Below are positions 45,546 through 54,142 of a DNA stretch of 64,000 nt, in pieces. A model generated the notes under the pieces. That model made no database searches. It worked only from the letters and a program-made list of their open reading frames with translations, and had not been told where the DNA came from. Origin of the DNA: Mesonia mobilis DSM 19841. GTDB lineage: Bacteria > Bacteroidota > Bacteroidia > Flavobacteriales > Flavobacteriaceae. Every line of letters begins with the position of its first letter. Within the stretch, counting starts at the first letter, position 1. The position numbers were made by a program, and so were the translations under genes. The stretch spans positions 1-64,000 of the forward strand of contig NZ_KE384014.1 in assembly GCF_000423405.1 (NCBI RefSeq). The letters are read 5' to 3'.

Positions 45546-46117
45546 GGTGTGTTTGAATTCTCGTTTTGATTTAAATTATCTTCTTCTATAATTTTATTTA
45601 AAGTAATGGTAGAACGTATGGGGACGTTTCTGCCAATTTTTTCTTGATCGCCATAATAACCAAAAGCTTTATAGGAAGGAAAAAGAAAGGTTAAGGTTTC
45701 TCCTTCTTTCATTAATTTTAAACCTTGGCGCAGGCCATTAAAAACATTTTCCTGATCTATTTTATACTCTCGAGTTCCAATTTCTTCTGTTGAATAAATC
45801 GAAGTTCCTTCTAAGGTAGAAATATCGTAATTGAAATTCACCAAATCTCCATAAACAGGTGAAATCGAATCTTGCGTAACTTTGGTGTTGTAGTAATACC
45901 AAAACCCATCGCTGGAAGAAATATAATTATGCGCCGTATCTTTTTGGATTATCTCCTGAATACGCTCTTCTTCTTTCGCAACTAATTTTTGATTTCTCTT
46001 TACAGATTCTCGTATAAAAGAACCGGAGTTTTGAGAAACCGGCTCTCGCGCTTCGGGTGTTTTGCAACCTACGAAAGCTAAAAGTGTAAGTATAGCGGTA
46101 AAAATTTTAAGCTTCAT
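45542..46117 (-). CDS. gldI: GldI-like FKBP-type gliding motility lipoprotein
   Basis: The 191-residue lipoprotein (MKLKIFTAILTLLAFVGC) has an extended N-terminal helix (ESVKRNQKLVAKEEERIQEIIQKD) and an FKBP-like domain (LVNFNYDISTLEGTSIYST, GLRQGLKLMKEGETLTFLFPSYKAFGY, PIRSTITLNKI). In Flavobacterium johnsoniae GldI is a periplasmic prolyl isomerase needed for gliding. The gene lies between an nrnA-like gene and the cyclophilin-FKBP gene with overlaps of 11 and 4 bases. Identity with true GldI is likely but not proved by sequence alone. Confidence 0.85.
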   Translation of the reverse strand: MKLKIFTAILTLLAFVGCKTPEAREPVSQNSGSFIRESVKRNQKLVAKEEERIQEIIQKDTAHNYISSSDGFWYYYNTKVTQDSISPVYGDLVNFNYDISTLEGTSIYSTEEIGTREYKIDQENVFNGLRQGLKLMKEGETLTFLFPSYKAFGYYGDQEKIGRNVPIRSTITLNKIIEEDNLNQNENSNTP

Positions 46118-47129
46118 TTTTCAATTCATTTTCGTAATCTGCAAGAAGTTGCTCAAATTTTTGAGTGGTTTCTTTGAGGTTAAGATCGCTTTTTCCGCCG
46201 GCAGCATTAATGTGACCTCCACCTTCAAAATGCTTTCTTGCAAATTGGTTAACATCAAAATCTCCTTTAGAACGCAATGAAATTTTAATAATTTTATCTG
46301 CTTTATTTTCAATAAAAATAGCGGCAAAAATTATTCCTTTAATTCCGAGGCTATAATTTACAAAACCTTCAGTGTCACCTTTTTTAAAATTATGCTTATC
46401 GAGCTCTTCTTGAGAAAGTGTAATATAAGCCGTTTTATATTCAGAAAAAACTTTCATATTATTTAACGCCACACCTAAAAGTTGCATACGCTCGTAAGAA
46501 CTGTTGTCGAAGGTATCTTGATGAATGTTAGCGTTTTTAGCACCTTTATCGATCAAATTTGCAATGACGCGATGCGTTTTACTGGTGGTTGAAGAAAACC
46601 TAAACGAGCCGGTATCTGTCATAATCCCTAAATACAACGCACTTGCAATTTCAGGAGAAATCTTATCGGTTTCATCGAGCATTTCAATGAAATTATACAC
46701 CATTTCACACGTAGAAGAACAGCTTACATCACTATAGGTGAATTTTGCATAATCATCTGGTTGTTGGTGATGATCGATCATTACATAGGTGGTTTCAGTT
46801 TTTGCTAAAACTTCTTCCATCATTCCGGTGCGTGAAAAATGATTAAAATCTAAGGTGAAAATTACTTCAGCATCACTAATTAATTGTGTTGCTTTTTCAG
46901 TGTTCTTTTCAAAAATAAGTACATCTTCTTGACCGGGAACCCATTTTAAAAATTCAGGATATTCGTTAGGGGCAATCACAACGGCATCGTGTTGCTTACT
47001 TTTAAGAAAATTATAAAGCGCAACGGTAGAGCCAATCGCATCACCATCGGGGTTTTTATGCGGTACGATCACTATTTTTTTAGGACTTGCTAATAGTGAT
47101 TTTAGGTCTTTAATTTCTGTTGAATTCAT
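46107..47129 (-). CDS. DHH-family phosphoesterase, NrnA-like
   Basis: The protein is a DHH/DHHA1 phosphoesterase: PHKNPDGDAIGST (about 22-34), DFNHFSRTG, DHHQQP and the DHHA1 motif GGGHINAAGG are all present. NrnA-type enzymes hydrolyse oligoribonucleotides or phosphoadenosine phosphate. The 340-residue length is normal. It is the first gene of the operon with gldI. Confidence 0.92.
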   Translation of the reverse strand: MNSTEIKDLKSLLASPKKIVIVPHKNPDGDAIGSTVALYNFLKSKQHDAVVIAPNEYPEFLKWVPGQEDVLIFEKNTEKATQLISDAEVIFTLDFNHFSRTGMMEEVLAKTETTYVMIDHHQQPDDYAKFTYSDVSCSSTCEMVYNFIEMLDETDKISPEIASALYLGIMTDTGSFRFSSTTSKTHRVIANLIDKGAKNANIHQDTFDNSSYERMQLLGVALNNMKVFSEYKTAYITLSQEELDKHNFKKGDTEGFVNYSLGIKGIIFAAIFIENKADKIIKISLRSKGDFDVNQFARKHFEGGGHINAAGGKSDLNLKETTQKFEQLLADYENELKNEA

Positions 47130-47224
47130 AGCTCACGAATATACAATTTATAATATTTCTGAATTTATTTTCAGAAGTTTGTTTATTAAAATGTTAGAAA
47201 TTTAGGTATTGCGAAGGAAATCAT

Positions 47225-47232
47225 TACTTTTG
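47225..47232 (+). promoter_or_regulatory. -7 element for ndk
   Basis: TACTTTTG, 22 bases before the ATG at 47255. Confidence 0.65.
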
Positions 47233-47254
47233 CACAAAATTTAAAAATACAATC

Positions 47255-47674
47255 ATGGCAGGAAATAGAACTTTCACAATGATAAAGCCAGACGCGGTTG
47301 AAAACGGTCACATCGGAGCAATTTTAGAACAAATTACAGCTTCAGGCTTTAGAATTGTAGCAATGAAGTTAACGCAAATGACTACTAGAGATGCTGAAGA
47401 ATTTTACTCAGTACACAAAGAGCGTCCGTTTTTTGGTGAATTAGTAGAATTTATGACTCGCGGACCTATTGTCGCGGCTATTCTTGAAAAAGACAATGCA
47501 GTTGAAGATTTTAGAACCCTAATTGGTGCTACTAATCCTGAAGAAGCTGCTGAAGGAACGATTAGAAAAAAATTCGCAACTTCTATTGGTGAAAACGCAG
47601 TTCACGGAAGTGATAGCGATGAAAATGCTAAAATCGAAGGAGATTTTCATTTTGCTGGTAGAGAGCAATTCTAA
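47255..47674 (+). CDS. ndk: nucleoside diphosphate kinase
   Basis: Ndk balances nucleoside triphosphate pools. The active-site His117 is in NAVHGSDS, and the N-terminal [13 protein letters not shown] is typical. The 139-residue length is standard. It is monocistronic, with a promoter and a strong terminator. Confidence 0.96.
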   Translation: MAGNRTFTMIKPDAVENGHIGAILEQITASGFRIVAMKLTQMTTRDAEEFYSVHKERPFFGELVEFMTRGPIVAAILEKDNAVEDFRTLIGATNPEEAAEGTIRKKFATSIGENAVHGSDSDENAKIEGDFHFAGREQF

Positions 47675-47692
47675 ACCGCAAAACGCAATACA

Positions 47693-47727
47693 AAAAAAAG
47701 CTCGTTAGAAACCTAACGAGCTTTTTT
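47693..47727 (+). terminator. rho-independent terminator after ndk
   Basis: AAAGCTCGTTAG pairs with CTAACGAGCTTT around a short loop, followed by T6. Confidence 0.92.
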
Positions 47728-47765
47728 GTTTTATAGAGTTGAATATTTTTATCATTTAGATTTGC

Positions 47766-47852
47766 GTCATTCCGAACTTGAACTAGAATCTCATAAAAAT
47801 TTTAAAATTCAAACATTTGAGGATAAGAACCTGAATCAAGTTCAGGTTGACG
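47766..47852 (+). repeat. inverted pair of REP-like repeats between convergent genes
   Basis: The left arm (47766-47794) begins GTCATTCCGAACTTGAAC and ends GAATCTCA. The right arm (47827-47852) contains AACCTGAA and TTCAGGTT around TCAAG, then GACG. Related single arms are at 357-387, 1287-1310 and 40697-40724. The unit lies between ndk and the convergent DUF721 gene, which is a standard site. The gap holds nothing else. Confidence 0.65.
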
Positions 47853-47895
47853 ATACATTCAATGACAGATTACAGGAAATCGTTCAAAGAAATTT

Positions 47896-48189
47896 TTACC
47901 GTAAAACTAATTTTTTTACCAGATCTTTCCCTAATTCTTCATTCATCATTTTAATGATTTTTTCTTTACCGTAACTCAGTTCTTCCCGTAAAACCGAAGA
48001 ACTTAATTCGATATACAACGTGTCGTTATTCAACTGAATTGAGGTGGTGTATTTATTAATCGCCGGACCCATTTGCGCTTGCCAAACTTCTTTCACATTT
48101 ACGCGATCCAGGCCTTTTTGTAATTTATTTTTATCGACAAAGTTTTTTAAAACATCACTTATCGATTGGTGTTCATCATTTCGTGCCAT
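47896..48189 (-). CDS. DUF721 family protein
   Basis: A 97-residue protein resembling the DciA-like DUF721 family (ISDVLKNFVDKNKLQKGLDRVNVKEVWQAQMGPAI and LYIELSSSVLREELSYGKEKIIKMMNEELG). Relatives in other bacteria load the replicative helicase. It is the third gene of recF-lipocalin-like-DUF721 and overlaps its neighbour by 14 bases. Confidence 0.82.
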   Translation of the reverse strand: MARNDEHQSISDVLKNFVDKNKLQKGLDRVNVKEVWQAQMGPAINKYTTSIQLNNDTLYIELSSSVLREELSYGKEKIIKMMNEELGKDLVKKLVLR

Positions 48190-48604
48190 CTAAATATCCG
48201 TTAAAGCGTTGGTAAGTATAAATTATTTCTCGGTCGTTTTGTACCTGAAATTCATTTTCATCTAAACGAAGCAAAGTTTCCTGCCATTCGTCCATTGCTG
48301 TTTTGTAATGAAAGATCCATTGATCGTTTTCTTTGGTGATCGTAAAACTTTCAGCATCTTTTGTGGCTTTAAAATCGCCTTGTAAGCTTGGTTTTACTTT
48401 GGTTCGAATGCCTTTGTTGTTTTCAAATTCAATAAAATCTACTGTTTCGTTAAACTTAAAAACAGTTTCTTTTCCGTTTTTCTGTTTCACTTTTTTAATC
48501 TCCCAGTAACCATTTAATTGGTTTAAATCTTCTTTTTTAGTTTCTTGGCAACTCAAGCAAAAAGTAATGCTTAGTAAGAGGAATGCTAATTTTTTAAATT
48601 TCAT
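48176..48604 (-). CDS. lipocalin-like lipoprotein
   Basis: The 142-residue lipoprotein (MKFKKLAFLLLSITFCLSC) has the pattern LNGYWEIKKVKQKNGKE near the start and LRLDENEFQVQNDREIIYTYQRF at the end, as in the lipocalin-like families of Bacteroidota. The ligand is unknown. It follows recF after 3 bases. Confidence 0.72.
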   Translation of the reverse strand: MKFKKLAFLLLSITFCLSCQETKKEDLNQLNGYWEIKKVKQKNGKETVFKFNETVDFIEFENNKGIRTKVKPSLQGDFKATKDAESFTITKENDQWIFHYKTAMDEWQETLLRLDENEFQVQNDREIIYTYQRFNGYLDGTK

Positions 48605-48607
48605 CTT

Positions 48608-49687
48608 TTATAGTTGAATCATTTTATATTGGTTGGCATTGGCTTTTACCACATTTTCGGTTCGGTCGGCGTGCGTGTCGCTTATAAAAAGCTGACCTAA
48701 ATCGTCTTTTGTGACCAAATCTACAATTTGTGCGACACGATTTTCATCTAATTTATCAAAAACATCATCGAGCAATAAGATTGGGTTTACCTTACTTTGG
48801 GCTTTCATAAAATCGTATTGCGCCAATTTTAAAGCGATTAAAAACGACTTTTGTTGTCCTTGCGATCCAAACTTTTTTACCGGATGTCCTTTAATTTTAA
48901 AGCTAAGATCATCTTTATGCGTTCCTACGCCGGTATATTGTAAAGCCATATCTTTTTGTAGATTTTTTTCAAACAATACATTTAATTTTTCGTCGCTAAG
49001 CTGGCTTTTGTATTTAATGCTCACTTCTTCTTTGGCATTACTAATACTTTGGTAGCGTTCTTTAAAAATAGGAGTGAAGGTGTTTAAAAAATCAATTCGT
49101 TTTTGGTGAATGATTTCACCCATTTCACTCATTTGTAAATTGTAAATGTCGAGCGTAGAACTGTCGAAAGTATGATTCGCCGCAAAATACTTCAACAGAG
49201 AATTTCGTTGTGATAAGGTTTTGTTGTACTTCATTAATAGGTCCAAATATTCCTTATCGTTTTGCGAGATAATACTATCGATAAATTTTCTTCGTGTTTC
49301 GCTACCTTCAATAATAAGATCTCGATCTGCCGGAGAAATGATCACTACCGGAATTAAGCCGATATGTTCACTAAACTTTTCGTAAGCTTTTGCATTTCGT
49401 TTAATTACCTTTTTCTGACCTTTTTTTACACTAACCACTATTTTTTCTGAACGTTCTAATTTTTCAAACTCACCATCGATCACAAAAAAATCGGCTTCGT
49501 GATTTATATTTTGAGAAGCGATCGGGTTAAAATAACTCTTCCCGTAAGCCAAATGATAAATGCTGTCGAGCACATTAGTTTTACCCACGCCATTATGACC
49601 TACAAGGCAATTTATTTTCTCGTCAAAATCAAAATTTGCAGTTTCAAAATTTTTATAATTCAGTAAAGAAAGTTTTTTTAAATGCAT
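48608..49687 (-). CDS. recF: DNA replication and repair protein RecF
   Basis: RecF is an SMC-like ATPase that helps load RecA at gaps. The P-loop GHNGVGKTN is at 30-38, the signature SQGQQKS and the Walker [13 protein letters not shown] are present. 359 residues is normal. It is the first gene of its unit. dnaA and dnaN, often neighbours of recF in other bacteria, are not here. Confidence 0.95.
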   Translation of the reverse strand: MHLKKLSLLNYKNFETANFDFDEKINCLVGHNGVGKTNVLDSIYHLAYGKSYFNPIASQNINHEADFFVIDGEFEKLERSEKIVVSVKKGQKKVIKRNAKAYEKFSEHIGLIPVVIISPADRDLIIEGSETRRKFIDSIISQNDKEYLDLLMKYNKTLSQRNSLLKYFAANHTFDSSTLDIYNLQMSEMGEIIHQKRIDFLNTFTPIFKERYQSISNAKEEVSIKYKSQLSDEKLNVLFEKNLQKDMALQYTGVGTHKDDLSFKIKGHPVKKFGSQGQQKSFLIALKLAQYDFMKAQSKVNPILLLDDVFDKLDENRVAQIVDLVTKDDLGQLFISDTHADRTENVVKANANQYKMIQL

Positions 49688-49807
49688 AAAGAATTGAAAA
49701 ACAGTAGTTTTTTGTTGAATTTGTTAGGTCGAGAATTTAATTATTATAGTCTGCAAAGTATTGAAAAATAACAAAAAAAATCTCTTTTATATATAAATAA
49801 AAATTAT

Positions 49808-49815
49808 ATTTTTGC
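49808..49815 (+). promoter_or_regulatory. -7 element for the TPR-ribH unit
   Basis: TATTTTTG, 20 bases before the ATG at 49836. Confidence 0.65.
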
Positions 49816-49835
49816 GCATCATTTAAGATAATTTT

Positions 49836-50627
49836 ATGGCAACATATAAGAAAAGAGGCTACAAGCCGAAACCGGAAAAAGAGCAAGAAGAGATCAATGA
49901 AGATGAAAATGTATATGTAGAAGGAGAATCTACTACGCAAGAAGTTTTTGATAACCTTGACGAAGGTGCTAATAAAACTGAAGAATGGTTAGAAAGTAAC
50001 CAAAAACCTATCTTTATTTTTATTGGGGTTGTTATTGTAGCAGTCTTAGGTTATTTAGGTTACCAAAAGTTTATCGATCAACCTAAAGAGCAAGAAGCAG
50101 CGAACGAGATCTCTCAATCTCAGGTTTATTTCGAAAATGCTTTAGACGCATCGGGTAAAGCTCAAGACTCTTTATATAATTTGGCTTTAAACGGTGGTGC
50201 TGGTAAATATGGTTTCTTAGATATTATCGATAACTACGGAAGCACCAACGCAGCAAACCTTGCTAATTATTATGCAGGTATGGCTTACTTAAATACCGGT
50301 AAATACGATAAAGCTGTAAATTACTTAGAGAATTTTTCTAGTGAAGATGAAATTTTAGCGCCATTAGCTACCGGAGCGATTGGTGATGCATTTATGCAGT
50401 TAGAGCAACCTGAAGAAGCTTTAGGTTACTACGAAAAAGCTGCAAAAATGAGAACTAACGATTTTACAACACCTAAATTCTTATTGAAAGCTGCTATTAC
50501 TGCGATCGAAGTAGGAGAAGGTGCGAAAGCAGAAGAATACTTAACAACAATTGAAGATGAATATGCCGATGCTCCAGAAGCTGAAAAAATTGCAGTTTAC
50601 TTAGGCCAGGCAAAAGCATTAAAATAA
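49836..50627 (+). CDS. membrane-anchored TPR protein, YfgM-like
   Basis: The 263-residue protein has a charged cytoplasmic N-terminus, one membrane helix (about 66-84: PIFIFIGVVIVAVLGYLGY) and periplasmic tetratricopeptide-like repeats (LANYYAGMAYLNTGKYDKAVNYLENF, AIGDAFMQLEQPEEALGYYEKAAKM). The layout resembles YfgM, an ancillary chaperone of SecYEG in E. coli. It lies 3 bases before ribH. Confidence 0.82.
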   Translation: MATYKKRGYKPKPEKEQEEINEDENVYVEGESTTQEVFDNLDEGANKTEEWLESNQKPIFIFIGVVIVAVLGYLGYQKFIDQPKEQEAANEISQSQVYFENALDASGKAQDSLYNLALNGGAGKYGFLDIIDNYGSTNAANLANYYAGMAYLNTGKYDKAVNYLENFSSEDEILAPLATGAIGDAFMQLEQPEEALGYYEKAAKMRTNDFTTPKFLLKAAITAIEVGEGAKAEEYLTTIEDEYADAPEAEKIAVYLGQAKALK

Positions 50628-50630
50628 CAT

Positions 50631-51137
50631 ATGGCAACAGCAGGTAAAAATTTATCCGCTTACGACAAAAATACAATCCCAAACGCGAAAGACTTTCGGT
50701 TTGGGATTGTTGTTTCTGAGTGGAATGACGATATTACAGAAAACCTTTTTCAAGGAGCATTTGATGTTTGGATCGAGAACGGAGTTTTAAAAGAAAACAT
50801 TGTTCGTTGGAATGTTCCCGGCAGTTTTGAATTGATTTATGGTTGTAAGAAAATGCAAGAATCTTTCGAAATGTTAGATGCAATTGTAGCCGTTGGTAAT
50901 GTAATTCAAGGAGAAACTAAGCATTTCGATTTTGTTTGTGAAGGCGTAACTCAGGGGATTAAAGATTTAAATATCCAATCAGACATTCCGGTGATCTTTT
51001 GTGTACTTACCGATAATGAGAAGCAACAATCTATCGACAGAAGCGGCGGTAAACACGGTAATAAAGGAGCAGAAGCTGCAGTTGCGGCTATTAAAATGGC
51101 GCAGTTGCGTAAAGACGCTAAGTTTTATAAAGAATAA
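50631..51137 (+). CDS. ribH: 6,7-dimethyl-8-ribityllumazine synthase
   Basis: RibH makes lumazine, the riboflavin precursor, from a pyrimidinone and dihydroxybutanone phosphate. The substrate segments VVSEWNDDIT, VPGSFEL, AVGNVIQGETKHFDFVCE (with the catalytic His) and FCVLTDN are present. 168 residues is the family length. A terminator follows. Confidence 0.95.
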   Translation: MATAGKNLSAYDKNTIPNAKDFRFGIVVSEWNDDITENLFQGAFDVWIENGVLKENIVRWNVPGSFELIYGCKKMQESFEMLDAIVAVGNVIQGETKHFDFVCEGVTQGIKDLNIQSDIPVIFCVLTDNEKQQSIDRSGGKHGNKGAEAAVAAIKMAQLRKDAKFYKE

Positions 51138-51166
51138 CGCATAGCTTACTTACTGTTAACAAAATT

Positions 51167-51195
51167 TGCCGCTTTAGAGCGGCATTGTTTTTGAT
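51167..51195 (+). terminator. terminator after ribH
   Basis: TGCCGCT pairs with AGCGGCA around TTA, followed by TTGTTTTT. Confidence 0.8.
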
Positions 51196-51200
51196 TTTAG

Positions 51201-51208
51201 TAACTTTG
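51201..51208 (+). promoter_or_regulatory. -7 element for the small membrane protein-mutL run
   Basis: TAACTTTG, 15 bases before the ATG at 51224. Confidence 0.6.
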
Positions 51209-51223
51209 AAATAAGCTAAAGTT

Positions 51224-51511
51224 ATGGGAATTTTAAAAACAAGAAAGAACAAGCAGTTTAATTACAGTCCTCGCTATTACGACGATAAAGGCGAGGGGAA
51301 TCCCTATAAAATACAATCAAAGTACGACCAGTACAGAAAAACGGTAGAAAGTCCCGGCGGGATCGTGAACCGTTTTAAATCTGCGTGGGCAGAATTTCAA
51401 GAAAAGTCAGATCGAGAATCTAGCAAGAGAATTATGATGATTGTTGCGATTCTAGTATTTCTTTTCTTGTTTTTAATCGACTTTGATCTATCAATTTTCT
51501 TTGCAAATTAA
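51224..51511 (+). CDS. small membrane protein of unknown function
   Basis: The 95-residue protein has a basic N-terminal half (MGILKTRKNKQFNYSPRYYDD) and a single C-terminal membrane helix (about 70-92: IMMIVAILVFLFLFLIDFDL). The family is conserved in flavobacteria and is often mislabelled as a riboflavin synthase subunit because it follows ribH. Nothing in the sequence supports that. It overlaps mutL by one base (TAATG). Confidence 0.75.
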   Translation: MGILKTRKNKQFNYSPRYYDDKGEGNPYKIQSKYDQYRKTVESPGGIVNRFKSAWAEFQEKSDRESSKRIMMIVAILVFLFLFLIDFDLSIFFAN

Positions 51512-53394
51512 TGGCAGACATTATTCAATTACTTCCAGATCATGTAGCTAACCAAATTGCTGCAGGAGAAGTGGTGCAACGCCCGGCTTCTGTGGTAAAA
51601 GAGTTACTCGAAAATGCGATCGATGCGGAAGCGACCCATATTCAACTACTTATTAAAGATGCCGGTAAAACCTTAATTCAAGTTTCTGATGACGGAAAAG
51701 GAATGAGTGAAACCGATGCCCGTTTGTGCTTTGAGCGTCACGCGACTTCAAAAATTAAAATGGCAGAAGATCTTTTTCAACTTAAAACAAAAGGATTTCG
51801 TGGTGAAGCTTTAGCATCTATTGCCGCGATCGCGCACGTCGGTCTAAAATCGAAACAAGAAGAGCAGGAAGTAGGCACCGAAATTAAAATTAACGGAACC
51901 AAAGTAGAATCTCAAGAACCTTGCGTAACCCAAAAAGGAACGGTGGTTAGCGTAAAAAACTTGTTTTTTAATATTCCCGCAAGAAGAAATTTTTTGAAGT
52001 CGAATGCGGTAGAAACTCGCCATATTATTGATGAATTTCAGCGTGTGGCTTTAGCGCATCCGCAAATAGCTTTTTCATTGCATCACAATGGGAGTGAGAT
52101 CTTTCAATTACCAAGTACAAATCACCGTCAGCGTATTGTGAATATTTTCGGAGCTAAAACCAATGAAAAATTAGTTCCTGTTGAAGAAGAAACTGAAATT
52201 TTAAATGTACAAGGTTTTGTAGGAAAGCCAGAGTTTGCCAAGCGTACCAAAGGCGAGCAATTCTTTTTTGTGAACGATCGCTTTATTAAAAGTCCGTATC
52301 TAAATCACGCGGTAACGGCAGCTTTTGAAGGTTTGCTAAAAGAGAAAACTTATCCTTCTTACTTTTTATATTTAAACATCGATCCTAAACGAATCGATAT
52401 CAATATACATCCTACAAAAACGGAGATTAAGTTTGACGATGAGCACGCGCTTTATGCTATTTTAAGAAGTGCGATCAAGCATAGTTTAGGGCAATTTAAT
52501 GTCGCGCCGGTGTTAGATTTTGAGCGTGATGCCAATTTAGACACGCCATATAGTTATAAAGAGAAACAAGCGGAACATCCGATCGTAGAAGTAGATCGTA
52601 ATTTTAATCCGTTTGAGAGTGAGATGAAATTTTCATCTTCTTCCTCTACTTCAGCAAAAACATCAAGTAGTAAAAGTAATTTTCAGCCTAGTTTCTCAAA
52701 GAAAAATGAAGGTTCTTGGGAAGCTTTATATACCGAATTTGATTCTTCTAAGCCAGAAGCAGACTTTAGCAATGTAGAGTTTGAAAGTGAAGAAGTAACG
52801 GGGAGTTTATTTGAAGATGAAAAGAAATCTGAATCGGGAAATACATTTCAGCTTCAGAAAAAATATATCATTAGTTCTTTAAAATCTGGTTTGTTAGTGA
52901 TCGATCAGCATCGTGCGCATACTCGAATTTTATATGAAGATCTTTTAAAAAGCATTACGGTAAAAGCAGCGATAAGTCAGCAATTATTATTCCCGTTAAT
53001 TCTTCAATATTCTAAACAAGAAACGGCAATGTTGCGAGAATTAAAAGACTCGTTAGAGCAAACCGGTTTTGTTTTTGCCAGAATCGAAAATCACGAAGTA
53101 GAGATTAAAGGAATCCCGAATTTAATTTCTGAAAGTGAAGTTTCTATTTTACTGGACCAATTATTGTCAGATTTTGAGAATGAAATACCCGAAAGCGGCT
53201 TTAAACAAACTGACTTATTGGCAAAATCTTTGGCAAAAAGTATGGCAATTAAAACAGGCGCGGTTTTAGATACGGTAGAACAAATTGCAATTGTAAACGG
53301 TTTGTTTGCTTGTAAAGAACCCGATGTAACACCGTCTAACCGAAAGGTGTTCGTCACGTTAGCAGTAGATGAGCTCGAAAAAAAATTCATGTAA
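51511..53394 (+). CDS. mutL: DNA mismatch repair protein MutL
   Basis: MutL couples mismatch recognition by MutS to strand incision. The GHKL ATPase is intact: VKELLENAIDA (about 30-40), DDGKGM, RHATSK and GFRGEALASI. The C-terminal dimerisation region holds IDQHRAHTRILYE at 464-476, where endonuclease-type MutL proteins have DQHA(x2)E(x4)E. The Ala and first Glu are replaced. The zinc-binding CPHGRP segment near the C-terminus also appears to be absent. At 627 residues it is full length, so it may act as a non-nicking MutL. The rhomboid genes follow directly. Confidence 0.94.
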   Translation: MADIIQLLPDHVANQIAAGEVVQRPASVVKELLENAIDAEATHIQLLIKDAGKTLIQVSDDGKGMSETDARLCFERHATSKIKMAEDLFQLKTKGFRGEALASIAAIAHVGLKSKQEEQEVGTEIKINGTKVESQEPCVTQKGTVVSVKNLFFNIPARRNFLKSNAVETRHIIDEFQRVALAHPQIAFSLHHNGSEIFQLPSTNHRQRIVNIFGAKTNEKLVPVEEETEILNVQGFVGKPEFAKRTKGEQFFFVNDRFIKSPYLNHAVTAAFEGLLKEKTYPSYFLYLNIDPKRIDINIHPTKTEIKFDDEHALYAILRSAIKHSLGQFNVAPVLDFERDANLDTPYSYKEKQAEHPIVEVDRNFNPFESEMKFSSSSSTSAKTSSSKSNFQPSFSKKNEGSWEALYTEFDSSKPEADFSNVEFESEEVTGSLFEDEKKSESGNTFQLQKKYIISSLKSGLLVIDQHRAHTRILYEDLLKSITVKAAISQQLLFPLILQYSKQETAMLRELKDSLEQTGFVFARIENHEVEIKGIPNLISESEVSILLDQLLSDFENEIPESGFKQTDLLAKSLAKSMAIKTGAVLDTVEQIAIVNGLFACKEPDVTPSNRKVFVTLAVDELEKKFM

Positions 53395-54141
53395 ATGGGT
53401 AGAATAACAGAAACGGTAAAAGTACTTTTAATTGCGAATATTCTTTTTTTTGTAGGAAGCCAGTTTTTAGGTGATTACGCGATTAAAATGTTAGCACTTT
53501 GGTTTCCGGAGAATGAAAATTTTGGTATTTGGCAGGTGGTGACGCATATGTTTATGCACGGTGATGTATCGCATATCTTTTTTAATATGTTTGCCTTATA
53601 TATGTTTGGGAGTGTTTTAGAGCAAGCTGTTGGGCAACAACGATTTTTGTTTCTTTATTTCTCTTCCGGTTTAGCAGCAGCAGGACTTCAAATTTTATTT
53701 ACTTACCTAGAATTTAATCCTGCTTATCAAGCTTTGCTCGATGCAGGAATACAACCAAGTCAAATTTATGAAAGTTTAGATCGAGCCGTACAAACTAATT
53801 CCTATCAATTTTTTCAAGGCGTTTCTCAAGAAACTGTAATGCAACTTACCGATGCTTATGTAACGCCAATGGTAGGAGCTTCAGGAGCTATTTTTGGAGT
53901 ACTTGCGGCATTTGCAGTAGTTTACCCTAATCTTCCATTATACATTATGTTTATCCCAATACCGATTAAAGCGAAATATTTAATTGGAGGTTATTTTTTA
54001 ATAAACGTATATTCCGCAGTGACGGGAGCTACGATTTTAGGTCCGTCAAATACGGCCTATTGGGCACATATTGGCGGAGCGGTAATCGGATTTATTACGA
54101 TGTATTACTGGAAGAAAAATCAATTTAATCGCTGGAATTAA
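53395..54141 (+). CDS. rhomboid family intramembrane serine protease
   Basis: The 248-residue protein has six hydrophobic helices. The catalytic dyad is Ser163 in GASGAIFG and His225 in WAHIGG, and HMFMHGDVSHIFFNM supplies the usual TM2 histidines. Its start codon follows the mutL stop with no gap. An extra stretch of about 40 polar residues lies in the loop after TM3. Substrates are unknown. Confidence 0.92.
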   Translation: MGRITETVKVLLIANILFFVGSQFLGDYAIKMLALWFPENENFGIWQVVTHMFMHGDVSHIFFNMFALYMFGSVLEQAVGQQRFLFLYFSSGLAAAGLQILFTYLEFNPAYQALLDAGIQPSQIYESLDRAVQTNSYQFFQGVSQETVMQLTDAYVTPMVGASGAIFGVLAAFAVVYPNLPLYIMFIPIPIKAKYLIGGYFLINVYSAVTGATILGPSNTAYWAHIGGAVIGFITMYYWKKNQFNRWN

Positions 54142-54142
54142 G

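Noticed and set aside
47726-47974. Open reading frame of 82 codons between ndk and DUF721
   Set aside because: It spans the second REP-like pair and the DUF721 gene in antisense; composition follows the repeats.
51224-51511. Riboflavin synthase subunit next to ribH
   Set aside because: The protein is a basic chain with one membrane helix. Only its position would support that name.
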